A DNA stretch of 64,000 bases, taken from NCBI GenBank assembly GCA_030445745.1, contig JASUTE010000006.1, forward strand, positions 1 through 64,000, given 5' to 3'. The translations under genes were made by a program, and so were the position numbers. Source of the stretch: Candidatus Cloacimonadota bacterium (GTDB lineage: Bacteria > Cloacimonadota > Cloacimonadia > Cloacimonadales > TCS61). Of the stretch, positions 33,839-42,743 are shown piece after piece. Numbering within the stretch: the stretch's first letter is position 1; each line of letters begins with the position of its first letter. The notes under the pieces are model-generated. The model had not been told where the DNA came from. It made no database searches and worked only from the letters and a program-made list of their open reading frames with translations.

Positions 33839-35200
33839 ATGCCGGGTTTTACAGAATCACTATCACAATTTAAATATATTCTGTTTTTTGTTACCCTAAT
33901 ATTTGGAGTTCCTTTAGGATATTTTTTATCTATAAATTTTCCGAAAATAGAAAAAGTGATTTTTTTCTTTATGATCTTTTTTACTGCGCGGATGGAAGAT
34001 ATAAATTTTGTTTCTCATGAACTATATCGAGGAACTAGCAGAGGTTTTGAAATAGGAATGGTGGATTTGATGACTTTTATCATCTTCCTGCTAATTCTAC
34101 ACCGACGTAATAGATATCCGATAAGGTGGTTTCCACCAGGCTCAGTACTTTATTTAAGCTATTTCTTTTTCAGTTTCCTATCGATAGGGAATGCTACTTT
34201 ATATTTAGAGTTTTTCTACGAAATTTGGAAAATGATTCGTATGTATTTCTATTTTTGGGTTATATACAATTATATAAATAGCTTTGATAAATTTGAAGAA
34301 ATGATGAAAGGTTTCTCGATTATTATCATTTTTATCAGTGTGTTTGTATTAAAACAAAAATACATCGATGGAATTTTCCAAACTCCCGGTCCTTTCCCTC
34401 ATCAAAATTCTCTGGTAATGTATCTAACGATATTGAATTGTTTGGTTTTTGCCTATATTATGAATAAAAAGCGTAAGATAAAGTTATGGTATTGGTTACT
34501 AGTTTTAGGTTTGGGCACGGTTTCTGTAATTTCTACATATTCACGAGCAGGTTTGGTTGTGTATGCTATCGCTATTGCTACTGTGTTATTTTTCTCGTTT
34601 GTGGAAGGCGCCTCAGTCCGTAAGGTGATAATAACGTTCATGGTTATGGTTTTGGGAGTTATTGTTCTAATAAGAGCAATGGATACTATTATACAAAGGT
34701 TTGAAACAGCCCCAGAGGAATCAACAAATACCCGCATTTTGTTAGCACAATCTGCTGTGAATATGGCTAATGATAAAACTTTAGGAATTGGATTGAATAA
34801 TTTTGGGTTAAAAGTTAACTTACCCTATCCTTATAGTAGTCATATAGAGGGAATTACACCTGAATCTAAGAATGGATTGGTAGAAACAATTTACTTGATG
34901 ATTGCAGCTGAAACTGGTTGGCATAACTTAGTTGTATTCCTAATTATGTTATTTTGGTTCTATTTTAGGAATTTTGCTAGCTACATAAAATATCGCAATA
35001 CAGATATTCATTACTTGACGATTGGTATAGCTGGTGGTTTATTAGGAATATATTTGCAATCTTCCCTGGAATGGGTTTTGAAGCAGACGAATAATTTCTA
35101 TCAGCTAATGATGGTGTTTGCCATCATAGTTGTATTGCCCAAGTTAGAAAGAAGATACAAAATATTACAACGGAAAAGGAGCATATATTATGCAGGATAA
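33839..35200 (+). CDS. O-antigen ligase/polymerase family membrane protein (Wzy/WaaL-like)
   Basis: 453 residues with about ten to twelve membrane spans. The diagnostic region is the large loop near 290-340: ESTNTRILLAQSAVNMANDK and TLGIGLNNFGLKV, followed by NGLVETIYLMIAAETGWHNL, the pattern of PF04932-type O-antigen ligases and polymerases. Earlier spans include STYSRAGLVVYAIAIATVLF with the conserved SRAG. Placed between Wza and Wzx genes, polymerase is the likelier role. Confidence 0.85.
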   Translation: MPGFTESLSQFKYILFFVTLIFGVPLGYFLSINFPKIEKVIFFFMIFFTARMEDINFVSHELYRGTSRGFEIGMVDLMTFIIFLLILHRRNRYPIRWFPPGSVLYLSYFFFSFLSIGNATLYLEFFYEIWKMIRMYFYFWVIYNYINSFDKFEEMMKGFSIIIIFISVFVLKQKYIDGIFQTPGPFPHQNSLVMYLTILNCLVFAYIMNKKRKIKLWYWLLVLGLGTVSVISTYSRAGLVVYAIAIATVLFFSFVEGASVRKVIITFMVMVLGVIVLIRAMDTIIQRFETAPEESTNTRILLAQSAVNMANDKTLGIGLNNFGLKVNLPYPYSSHIEGITPESKNGLVETIYLMIAAETGWHNLVVFLIMLFWFYFRNFASYIKYRNTDIHYLTIGIAGGLLGIYLQSSLEWVLKQTNNFYQLMMVFAIIVVLPKLERRYKILQRKRSIYYAG

Positions 35201-35576
35201 AAAAAACGAAAGTTACCTCGATAATATTAATCCAACCATAAAGAAAACTTTGAACCATGAGCAGAAACAAGAGATAAAAAGTGTTTTAAAGAGGTTATTA
35301 CCACCAGCATATGGGAAAGAAGTAATAGATATAAGATTTACCTTCTGGTTTTTAAAAAAATGGTATTTTGTGTTTATATTTGGTTTAGATCAGCGGCGGG
35401 ATATTGAATTTATGCCAGATCAGCGCCAAAACAGAGCGCTAATAATAATATTTAAAGCTATTATTTTTCTATTAATAATATTAGGTTTATTAGCTTCTGC
35501 TTTTGGTATTTTGTATGCCTTGAAATCTATTTCGGGAATAGATCTTTTCCCATCTTCCCATTTTAATATTCTCTAA
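35190..35576 (+). CDS. Small membrane protein of unknown function in the glycan locus
   Basis: 128 residues, overlapping the preceding gene by 11 bases, GGAG upstream. Acidic/basic N-terminal helix, then LKRLLPPAYGKEVIDIRFTF and WFLKKWYFVFIFGLDQRRDI, a basic aromatic patch, and a single membrane span about 82-108. Not recognised. Its position between the polymerase and flippase genes suggests an accessory role in assembly of the polymer. Confidence 0.6.
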   Translation: MQDKKNESYLDNINPTIKKTLNHEQKQEIKSVLKRLLPPAYGKEVIDIRFTFWFLKKWYFVFIFGLDQRRDIEFMPDQRQNRALIIIFKAIIFLLIILGLLASAFGILYALKSISGIDLFPSSHFNIL

Positions 35577-35584
35577 GAGGATAA

Positions 35585-37156
35585 ATGCAGGGGAGTTATA
35601 AAAAATCAGTTTTCTTAAACACTTTGGTTACTTACAGTTCTGTTTTTGTAACCTTTATTACAGCTATATTCACTACCCGAATCTTATATTTAGGGTTAGG
35701 TGAAGTGGCTTATGGCTTTTGGGTTTTAGTTTGGTCTATTTTTGGTTATTCCCTACTATTAGATTTTGGTTTTGGCACCTCAATAAAAAAATATACTGCG
35801 GAAGTTGTGATAACACAAAACTATGAAGTTTATAACAAACAAGTTAGCACAGTTTTTAGCACCTATGCGTTTATGTCGATCATCATTATTGCTGCTACTT
35901 TTATTGTGCAATTCTATTTACAAGAGATATTTCAATTTCCAAACGATGCTAATATTTTGTACTTTAGAAAGGTTTTTGTTATATTGGGAATTGGGGTAGC
36001 GTTTACCTTTCCTACAGGAGCTTTTCAGGAAATATTAAACGGATTGAATAAAATCTATATTACTCATCTAATTAAAATTTTCAATCGTCTTTTTACCCTT
36101 TTAGGTTTATGGCTTATCTTAAAATTTAATTATGGTTTGATCTTAATCGCTACTTATTCTATTATTATTAATTTTCTTTCTAATGTTGTTATCGCCTATT
36201 TTGCCTTTGGAAATCTTCCTAAGATGAAGATTAAGCTGTCCAATTTTGATTTTTCCATGTTAAAAGATGTTGTTAGTTTTAGCTTTTTTGCCTATTTAAT
36301 TATGTTTTCTAATATGATTATTTACAAAACAGACCAGCTTGTATTAGGCGTAATGTTGGGAGTTAGCTCTGTGGCTGTGTATCAGATTGGATCCAGAATA
36401 TCAAATATTTTAAATAAGATTTCGGGACAATTCCAAAATTCGCTTTCTCCTATAGCAGCAACACTTTTTAAAGATAAACAGCACAAACGTTTGCAGAATA
36501 TACTTCTACGAAGCAATAAGCTTATAACTTTTATAGCTGTAATCAATTTTATCATTTTAACTATTTTAGCAAAACCAATATTAAATGTATGGTTAGAAAT
36601 AGATAATCCCAAAATACTACAAGTGGCTTATGTAATGAATGTCTCTGTGTTATTGCTCATATTGTTTAGAAGTGGATCTTCCAAAGTACTTTTAATGACA
36701 GGTCATCATAAATTTCTGTCTAAAGTTGCATTGATAGAAAGTTTTTTTAACATTGTTTTCAGCATTATTTTTATCAAGTTAGTGGGTGTGATTGGAGTTG
36801 CCTTAGGAACTCTCTTACCTAATTTCATTATTAGTGTATTCTTTATTTTCCCTGCAACATGCAGATTTAGTAAAGTGAAGCCAACCTACTATTTTTATAA
36901 GATCTATCTACCGGTTTTGCTCAATACTATAATTCCTGCAGCTATTTTGCTTATTTTCCGAAATTATTTAGTATCTGGAAATTGGAACCTGTGGAAATTA
37001 GCTTATTCAGCAGCTCCAGCAGCAATTGTTTACATTTCTACAGGCTATCTATTCATACTTACAAAAGCAGATAAACAAGAGTTGAAAGACACCATACAGC
37101 CAGTATTTCAAAAATTCAAAACAGCTATTTTTAGGAAAAACTTGACTGAACAATAG
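35585..37156 (+). CDS. Polysaccharide flippase (Wzx/MATE-like)
   Basis: 523 residues with about 12 to 14 hydrophobic spans. Typical polysaccharide-biosynthesis flippase start (SVFLNTLVTYSSVFVTFITA, TRILYLGLGEVAYGFWVLVW) and DFGFGTSIKKYTAEV. It moves lipid-linked repeats to the outer face. Last gene of the glycan run: 31 bases later the OmpA-like gene begins. The basic C-terminal tail is cytoplasmic. Confidence 0.9.
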   Translation: MQGSYKKSVFLNTLVTYSSVFVTFITAIFTTRILYLGLGEVAYGFWVLVWSIFGYSLLLDFGFGTSIKKYTAEVVITQNYEVYNKQVSTVFSTYAFMSIIIIAATFIVQFYLQEIFQFPNDANILYFRKVFVILGIGVAFTFPTGAFQEILNGLNKIYITHLIKIFNRLFTLLGLWLILKFNYGLILIATYSIIINFLSNVVIAYFAFGNLPKMKIKLSNFDFSMLKDVVSFSFFAYLIMFSNMIIYKTDQLVLGVMLGVSSVAVYQIGSRISNILNKISGQFQNSLSPIAATLFKDKQHKRLQNILLRSNKLITFIAVINFIILTILAKPILNVWLEIDNPKILQVAYVMNVSVLLLILFRSGSSKVLLMTGHHKFLSKVALIESFFNIVFSIIFIKLVGVIGVALGTLLPNFIISVFFIFPATCRFSKVKPTYYFYKIYLPVLLNTIIPAAILLIFRNYLVSGNWNLWKLAYSAAPAAIVYISTGYLFILTKADKQELKDTIQPVFQKFKTAIFRKNLTEQ

Positions 37157-37187
37157 TAATTTTAGTAAATTTAGATAAGAGGCAGAT

Positions 37188-37958
37188 ATGAAAAAGAGTA
37201 ATTTGGCATTAATGATTTTGTTTGTAATTATTTTTTTTATATTTGGATGTGCTAGCACCAAATATACACAAAAAATTCCTAAGGGTGTTCATACCAAAAA
37301 GATCTTAATAAGATCGGAACCTACCAAGGCTAAAATATTCTTGAATGACAGTTATCTGGGAATCACTCCTGTGAAAACTGAACTGTGGTACAGCCATCGT
37401 AGTTCCATAAATATCAAGGCTGAGCCACTTTATCCTAACCAAATTCCGCAAAATATTTACCTCAGAGTACCGCCAATCCCTGAAAAAATGACTATTTATA
37501 TGGATTATAAACCCAAAGTAAGAGCTGAATTGGAAGAGCAGAATGAATTGATCCCTGATAAAGTTCTAGTAGAAGAGATCCCTATTATCCAAAAAGTTCC
37601 CTACGACTTTCCCATTATCTATTTTGAGTTTGATAAATCAGCTATTCGTGAGAGTGAAAGTGGCAAATTGCAAGAAGTAGCTGAAATTATTTCTAAAAAT
37701 CCCAATTATATTTTGGCTATTCATGGATACGCCGATGAGCACGGTAGCTTAGAATATAATAAAAAACTCTCTATCAATCGTGCTGATGCAGTTAGGCAAT
37801 ATTTAGTTAAACTGGGCGTAACCCCTGAGCAGTTAAAGAGTTATGGCCATGGTGAAGTTCCCACAATTACCTCTAACGGCTATGAACTGGAATTTAAAAA
37901 TAATAGAATAGTCATCTTTAAACTGTACAAAAAACCAGAATCGCCACCCCAAAAATAA
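37188..37958 (+). CDS. PEGA-OmpA family lipoprotein (Pal-like)
   Basis: 256 residues. Lipoprotein signal ending IFGC (Cys22). Residues 40-110: PEGA domain (KKILIRSEPTKAKIFLNDSY, LGITPVKTEL). Residues 140-250: OmpA domain with PIIYFEFDKSAIRESESGKL, ILAIHGYADEHGSLEYNKKL, LSINRADAVRQYLVKLGV and YGHGEVP; the family's Asp and Arg that contact diaminopimelate are present (Y-A-D-E-H-G, NRA..V). It tethers the outer membrane to peptidoglycan. Followed by a hairpin terminator at 37997. Confidence 0.9.
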   Translation: MKKSNLALMILFVIIFFIFGCASTKYTQKIPKGVHTKKILIRSEPTKAKIFLNDSYLGITPVKTELWYSHRSSINIKAEPLYPNQIPQNIYLRVPPIPEKMTIYMDYKPKVRAELEEQNELIPDKVLVEEIPIIQKVPYDFPIIYFEFDKSAIRESESGKLQEVAEIISKNPNYILAIHGYADEHGSLEYNKKLSINRADAVRQYLVKLGVTPEQLKSYGHGEVPTITSNGYELEFKNNRIVIFKLYKKPESPPQK

Positions 37959-37996
37959 AATTTTTTTTGCAAATTTTCTTTAATTTCCTATAATTT

Positions 37997-38031
37997 AAAT
38001 AGTGAGTGACTAAGTTTACCACTATTTTTTT
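37997..38031 (+). terminator. Probable intrinsic terminator
   Basis: AAATAGTG (37997-38004) pairs with CACTATTT (38020-38027) around a 15-base loop and is followed by T residues up to 38031. It would end the run that finishes with the OmpA lipoprotein gene, just before lon. The stem is only eight pairs and mostly A-T, so strength is uncertain. Confidence 0.5.
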
Positions 38032-38068
38032 GTATATCAAAAATTTTTAAAAGCAATTTGGAGGATAG

Positions 38069-40402
38069 ATGGCAAAAAAAGCCGAAAAAAAAGAACAATA
38101 TCCTGTGATACCTTTACGGAACACGATAGTGGTTCCCAATATTATAACACCCTTATTGGTAGGTAGAACAGCTTCTTTGAAAGCTACAGAACAAGCTATT
38201 TTAGATGACAGTAAGATATTGTGTCTTACTCAGAAAAGTAATATTAAATCTGAAGCAGATCCTAAAGCAAAAGATCTTTATAGACTGGGTACGCTTTGCA
38301 CGATTTTGCAAGTGTTACGCCTTCCCGATGGTACTATAAGGCTTTTAGTAGAAGGCATAGAGCGCATAAAAATAAAACGTTTCCAAAGAAACCGAAACTA
38401 TTTGCAAGCATCTTTTCAAGCAAATCCTAAGGTAATAACTGCTTCCGAACTGCAAATAGTAGCTTTAGTTAGAAGCTTGAAAAAGGCATATGATAAATAT
38501 ATAAATCTGAATAAATCTGTTCCAGAAGAAACAATGATGCCAATAGGAGATAATACCGACCCATTAGAGTTTTTCTATTTTGCTTTGGCAAATTTGCAAA
38601 TAGATGTTAAAAAGAAGCAAAAGATATTCGAAATGGATGAATTGTATGCTTCTCTTAAAGAGTTGTATAACATTGTAAATCAGGAAGTAGAGATCTTGAA
38701 GCTGGAAAAGAAGATTGATGTTTCGGTGAAAAACAAACTCAATAAGATACAGAAAGAATATTATCTTACCGAACAATTAAAAGCCATTCACAAAGAACTG
38801 GGAGTAAGCAAAGAAGAGAAAACTGATCTGCTTGAATTCCGAGAAAAAATAAAAAAAGCAAATCTGAGTCCGGAAGCTAGGAAAAAAGCTGAAGAAGAGG
38901 TAAACAAATTAGCTCGTTTGAACAGTATGTCTCCTGAATATTCTGTGGTGCATACTTATTTGGATTGGATATTAGATTTGCCTTGGGATGAACCAGAATA
39001 TAAAGATTTCGACCTAAAAACTGCCCGAGAAATATTGGACAAAGATCACTATGGATTGGAAAAAGTAAAAGAGAGAATTTTGGAATATCTGGCTGTGGTG
39101 ATAATGGCGAAAAAGGTAAAAGGGCAGATTCTATGTTTTGTGGGACCTCCCGGTGTAGGCAAGACTTCCCTGGGAAAATCAATTGCCAAGGCGATGGGAC
39201 GTAGATTTGTTCGCCTTTCCTTAGGAGGAGTGCGCGATGAAGCAGAAATCCGTGGACATCGCCGCACCTATGTGGGAGCTCTGCCAGGCATTATTATTCA
39301 AAGTATGAAAAAAGCTGGCACCAAAAATCCGTTGATAATGATGGATGAAATAGATAAACTTAGCAGTGATTTCAGAGGTGATCCTGCCTCAGCTTTGCTC
39401 GAAGTTTTGGACCCAGAACAAAACAATAGTTTTCGTGATCACTATTTAGATTTTAATTATGATCTTTCTCAGGTTATTTTTATAACAACGGCCAACACCT
39501 TGAATTCTATTCCACGGCCTCTGTTAGACCGTATGGAAATTATAGAATTACCAGGCTATACAGCTTATGAAAAGATTAATATAGCTACCAAACACCTTGT
39601 TCCTAAAGTGCTGAAAGAACATGATGTACATGAGGTTTTAAAGATAACCTACCAGAAAGCAGCTTTGGAAAGAATAATAAAGCAATACACTCGCGAAGCC
39701 GGAGTTCGCGAATTGGAAAGACAGATCGCAAAAATTTTACGTAAAGTGGTGAAAAAAAGAGTAGAGAATAAAATTGGCGATACTATAAAAATAAAAGCTT
39801 CCGATTTGGAAGATTATCTGGGAGTTCCCAAACATCTTTATTCGGAAGTAAACCGCAAAGATGCTGTGGGCTTAGTAACTGGCCTGGCCTGGACACCGTT
39901 TGGCGGTGAAACCTTGCAAATAGAAATTGTTAAGGTTAAAGGCAGCGGTAAGTTGAAACTTACAGGGAAACTGGGCGAAGTTATGCAGGAATCGGCTCAG
40001 GCTGCCTTCAGTTTTGCTCGCTTACATGCTAAAGAATATGGAATTGACGAGGATTTTTATAAAAAATATGATATCCATATGCATGTACCCGAAGGTGCTA
40101 TTCCCAAAGATGGCCCATCTGCCGGAGTTACCATTGTTACAGCTCTAATTTCGGTTCTGGCAGAGAAAAAAGTAAGACATGATATCGCTATGACCGGCGA
40201 AATTACTCTGTCTGGCACTGTGTTGCCTATTGGCGGTTTAGCGGAAAAACTAATAGCTGCCAAACGTGCTAAAATAAAGAATGTTATTATTCCAGCGAAA
40301 AATGAGCCTAACTTAAAAGAGATCCACGAAGAGATAAAGAAGGGCTTGAATATAATGTTGGTTAGCAGAGTGGAAGAAGTTTTAAAAGAAGCCCTTAAAT
40401 AA
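38069..40402 (+). CDS. lon: ATP-dependent protease Lon
   Basis: 777 residues; TTGGAGG before ATG. N-terminal substrate domain from YPVIPLRNTIVVPNIITPLL; AAA+ module with Walker A GPPGVGKT (K365), LGGVRDEAEIRGHRRTYVGA, and Walker B LIMMDEIDKL; protease domain with the catalytic dyad S684 (KDGPSAGVT) and K727 (GGLAEKLIAAKRA), 43 residues apart as in characterised Lon. Hexameric cytoplasmic protease for damaged and regulatory proteins. Stop and next start share one base (TAATG), so it is coupled to the DUF4911 gene. Confidence 0.98.
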   Translation: MAKKAEKKEQYPVIPLRNTIVVPNIITPLLVGRTASLKATEQAILDDSKILCLTQKSNIKSEADPKAKDLYRLGTLCTILQVLRLPDGTIRLLVEGIERIKIKRFQRNRNYLQASFQANPKVITASELQIVALVRSLKKAYDKYINLNKSVPEETMMPIGDNTDPLEFFYFALANLQIDVKKKQKIFEMDELYASLKELYNIVNQEVEILKLEKKIDVSVKNKLNKIQKEYYLTEQLKAIHKELGVSKEEKTDLLEFREKIKKANLSPEARKKAEEEVNKLARLNSMSPEYSVVHTYLDWILDLPWDEPEYKDFDLKTAREILDKDHYGLEKVKERILEYLAVVIMAKKVKGQILCFVGPPGVGKTSLGKSIAKAMGRRFVRLSLGGVRDEAEIRGHRRTYVGALPGIIIQSMKKAGTKNPLIMMDEIDKLSSDFRGDPASALLEVLDPEQNNSFRDHYLDFNYDLSQVIFITTANTLNSIPRPLLDRMEIIELPGYTAYEKINIATKHLVPKVLKEHDVHEVLKITYQKAALERIIKQYTREAGVRELERQIAKILRKVVKKRVENKIGDTIKIKASDLEDYLGVPKHLYSEVNRKDAVGLVTGLAWTPFGGETLQIEIVKVKGSGKLKLTGKLGEVMQESAQAAFSFARLHAKEYGIDEDFYKKYDIHMHVPEGAIPKDGPSAGVTIVTALISVLAEKKVRHDIAMTGEITLSGTVLPIGGLAEKLIAAKRAKIKNVIIPAKNEPNLKEIHEEIKKGLNIMLVSRVEEVLKEALK

Positions 40403-40644
40403 TGGATTTCACCATAAATTCGGAAGAAATTCTGCCGGATTCTTCCCATAGATATCTTATCCAAATAGATTCCAAACAATTAATGTATTTGGGTTATTTC
40501 TTAGAAAGTTTGGAAGGGATATGTAATTATTCCACTCCAAACCCAAGTCAGCCAATACTTCAAGTAGATGTTGGGGAAGATCAATTAGAAATCTTCAAAG
40601 AGGTAATGGCATTTTTAAAAAGTTGGAATTTGGATAATTCCTAA
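40402..40644 (+). CDS. DUF4911 small protein
   Basis: 80 residues starting on the last base of the lon stop. SHRYLIQIDSKQLMYLGYFL, ESLEGICNY and QPILQVDVGEDQLEIFKEVM follow the pattern of the DUF4911 family (a ferredoxin-like beta-alpha-beta fold seen next to translation or protease genes). No signal or membrane span. Function unknown; coupling to lon suggests a related role. Its last 30 bases overlap the 3' end of the convergent gene on the other strand. Confidence 0.75.
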   Translation: MDFTINSEEILPDSSHRYLIQIDSKQLMYLGYFLESLEGICNYSTPNPSQPILQVDVGEDQLEIFKEVMAFLKSWNLDNS

Positions 40645-41364
40645 TAATTTCAAGGAAGCTGCTACCACAGCAATTGTTAATACTATCTTCACCGCCTTTT
40701 CACCACCTTTCACGGCAGTGTGTACTCCTATAAAAGCGCCAAGGCTAGTTCCCAGTGCCAAAATAAGTCCATACACCCAAACAATTTTCTTAGATAGAGC
40801 AAAAATAATAACAGCAATAATGGTATAACATAACACAATGAAAACTTTTACAGCATTTGCTTTAACCAGGTTGAAGTTTCCTACCAAATTCAATGTGGCT
40901 AAAAAAATAAAACCTACTCCGGCTTGAATAAGGCCGCCGTATATTCCTATAAAAAAGAAGATCAAAAATTCTATCGCTTTGGGTAATTTACGCTTTTGCA
41001 GGTTTGGTTTAGGGATGAACATTACCACTAAGATAAATAAGAAAATTCCAGCCAATATTTTATCGAATACTTCACTTCTGATATTAACAGCGGTTAATGA
41101 ACCTAAAATTGAGCCTAAGACTGCTGCAATAGTAATGTGAACAATTGGTTTTATATTTAATTGCCTGTGGTGATGAAACCGGGAGGTTGCCATAATATTT
41201 TGGAAAAGAATTCCAATTCTGTTAGTAGCATTTGCAGCTACCGACGGAATTCCAGCCAAAATTAGTACCGGTAGAGTAAGGGTTGAACCACCGCCCGCAA
41301 TTGTATTGATGAAACCTGCTAAAACGCCAGTAAGGAAGAGGATAAAAATTATAAAAAAGGACAT
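40615..41364 (-). CDS. TauE/SafE family membrane transporter
   Basis: 249 residues with about eight membrane spans. Family marks: GVLAGFINTIAGGGSTLTLP at the N-terminus and the repeat FIGIYGGLIQAGVGFIFLAT, plus LGSLTAVNIRSEVFDKILAG. Such proteins are predicted exporters or importers of sulfite, organosulfonates or other anions. Convergent 30-base overlap with the DUF4911 gene; one base from the glycosyltransferase gene upstream on the same strand. Confidence 0.93.
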   Translation of the reverse strand: MSFFIIFILFLTGVLAGFINTIAGGGSTLTLPVLILAGIPSVAANATNRIGILFQNIMATSRFHHHRQLNIKPIVHITIAAVLGSILGSLTAVNIRSEVFDKILAGIFLFILVVMFIPKPNLQKRKLPKAIEFLIFFFIGIYGGLIQAGVGFIFLATLNLVGNFNLVKANAVKVFIVLCYTIIAVIIFALSKKIVWVYGLILALGTSLGAFIGVHTAVKGGEKAVKIVLTIAVVAASLKLLGIIQIPTF

Positions 41365-41365
41365 G

Positions 41366-42532
41366 TTAACGTTTCGCTATCTTAATTAATAATTGTTCAA
41401 CTGCTTCTTTGACTTTATAAAATTCGTATTTTTTAAAGAAAGCATTTAGTGCGTTTTCTCCTAACTTCACTCGTAGTTCTTTATTATGATGTATCTTAAG
41501 AATATTTTCTTTTAGACTTTCAACGTTTCCAGGCTCAAAGAGTAGTCCAGTTTCATTGTGCTTTAAAATTTCTGCTGGACCGTAATGATTACTGGCTATA
41601 ATGGTTAAAGCATGCGCCATAGCTTCGTTTATAGTCTTGCCCTGGGATTCTCGAAACATCGTGGGCATAAGCATAACATTGTAATCCGGGTATATTTGGT
41701 ATAATTTTTCAGTATGCCCCTTAAATTTTATTCTAGATTCAGCCTTATGTTTTTTGATTAACTGATTGCACAGATTTAAATAATCTTCATCTCCACTTCC
41801 ATATATATCAAATGTAAAATCATCAATTTTGCCTTCAGAAAATAATTCTCCCATAGCTTGAATCGCTATATCCACTCCCTTATCAGCACATACTCTGCCA
41901 GTATAGATGTAATTTATATTCTTTTCTGGTTGTTGGGCTAGTCGTTTAGCTTCGTATGTGGGATGTGGGTAAACATAGATTTCTTTTGATCCATACTTTT
42001 CGCGCATTTCTTGAGCCACCCATTCAGAAACAGCGAATATTGGATTTAAGTCTAGTTTGCCACCTATTGTAAAAGGGATTAGGGATTTTAGCTTTCTTTT
42101 TATAAAAGCTGAAATTCCATTTTTTATGTAAGAACTTGGCCATAAATCACCTATTTCGAAAGCTTTTGCAATACCACTATTTTGTGTCGCGATAACAGGA
42201 GCTATAGAAATACCTCTCATATTCCAAATATAAATCAAATCAGGCTTGGTAATTTTTATGGCTTCTTGTGTGATCTTGAAATTTGTTATCTCTATTTTGT
42301 GTTTTTGTATGTACGAAGGATTGTTGTAGTCAATATATTTTAGTGATCTTACCGGTTTGCCACTAACTATTTCTGAAATATTCTGAACAACATTTTCTTC
42401 TCCATATTCTCCAGATAATATAAAAACCTCATGCCCTTTTTTTCGCAGATAATTACACATGTCTTGACAAGATAATTCATAGCCTCCAAAATAAAATGGC
42501 GGGAAGTAATTCGTTAACACTAAAATTCTCAT
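41366..42532 (-). CDS. Glycosyltransferase family 4
   Basis: 388 residues. RILVLTNYFPPFYFGGYELS (glycine-rich acceptor loop), GHEVFILSGEYGEENV, PDLIYIWNMRGISIAPVIAT, NYIYTGRVCADKGVDIAIQA (donor-side start), IKFKGHTEKLYQIYPDYNVM, LMPTMFRESQGKTINEAMAH (E-x7-E) and ASNHYGPAEILKHNETGLLF. Retaining GT-B enzyme. It is separate from the main glycan run and on the other strand. Upstream 42533-42743 is AT-rich with no gene. Confidence 0.92.
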   Translation of the reverse strand: MRILVLTNYFPPFYFGGYELSCQDMCNYLRKKGHEVFILSGEYGEENVVQNISEIVSGKPVRSLKYIDYNNPSYIQKHKIEITNFKITQEAIKITKPDLIYIWNMRGISIAPVIATQNSGIAKAFEIGDLWPSSYIKNGISAFIKRKLKSLIPFTIGGKLDLNPIFAVSEWVAQEMREKYGSKEIYVYPHPTYEAKRLAQQPEKNINYIYTGRVCADKGVDIAIQAMGELFSEGKIDDFTFDIYGSGDEDYLNLCNQLIKKHKAESRIKFKGHTEKLYQIYPDYNVMLMPTMFRESQGKTINEAMAHALTIIASNHYGPAEILKHNETGLLFEPGNVESLKENILKIHHNKELRVKLGENALNAFFKKYEFYKVKEAVEQLLIKIAKR

Positions 42533-42743
42533 GGCTAACCTTTCACAGATATATTTTATTTATAAAATTGGAATTATATATAACAAGTCAAGAAAAACAA
42601 AAAAGTTAAGGAATATTGTTTAGAATTGTTCTGGAATGTAGTTTATGACAAGACAATTCGATTTTTTCTACATCACCTGCCTTTAACTCTGCTTTGGGTT
42701 GACATCAAACTGCTTTTTTCAACTATAGGTTTCGGAGGCTGTT

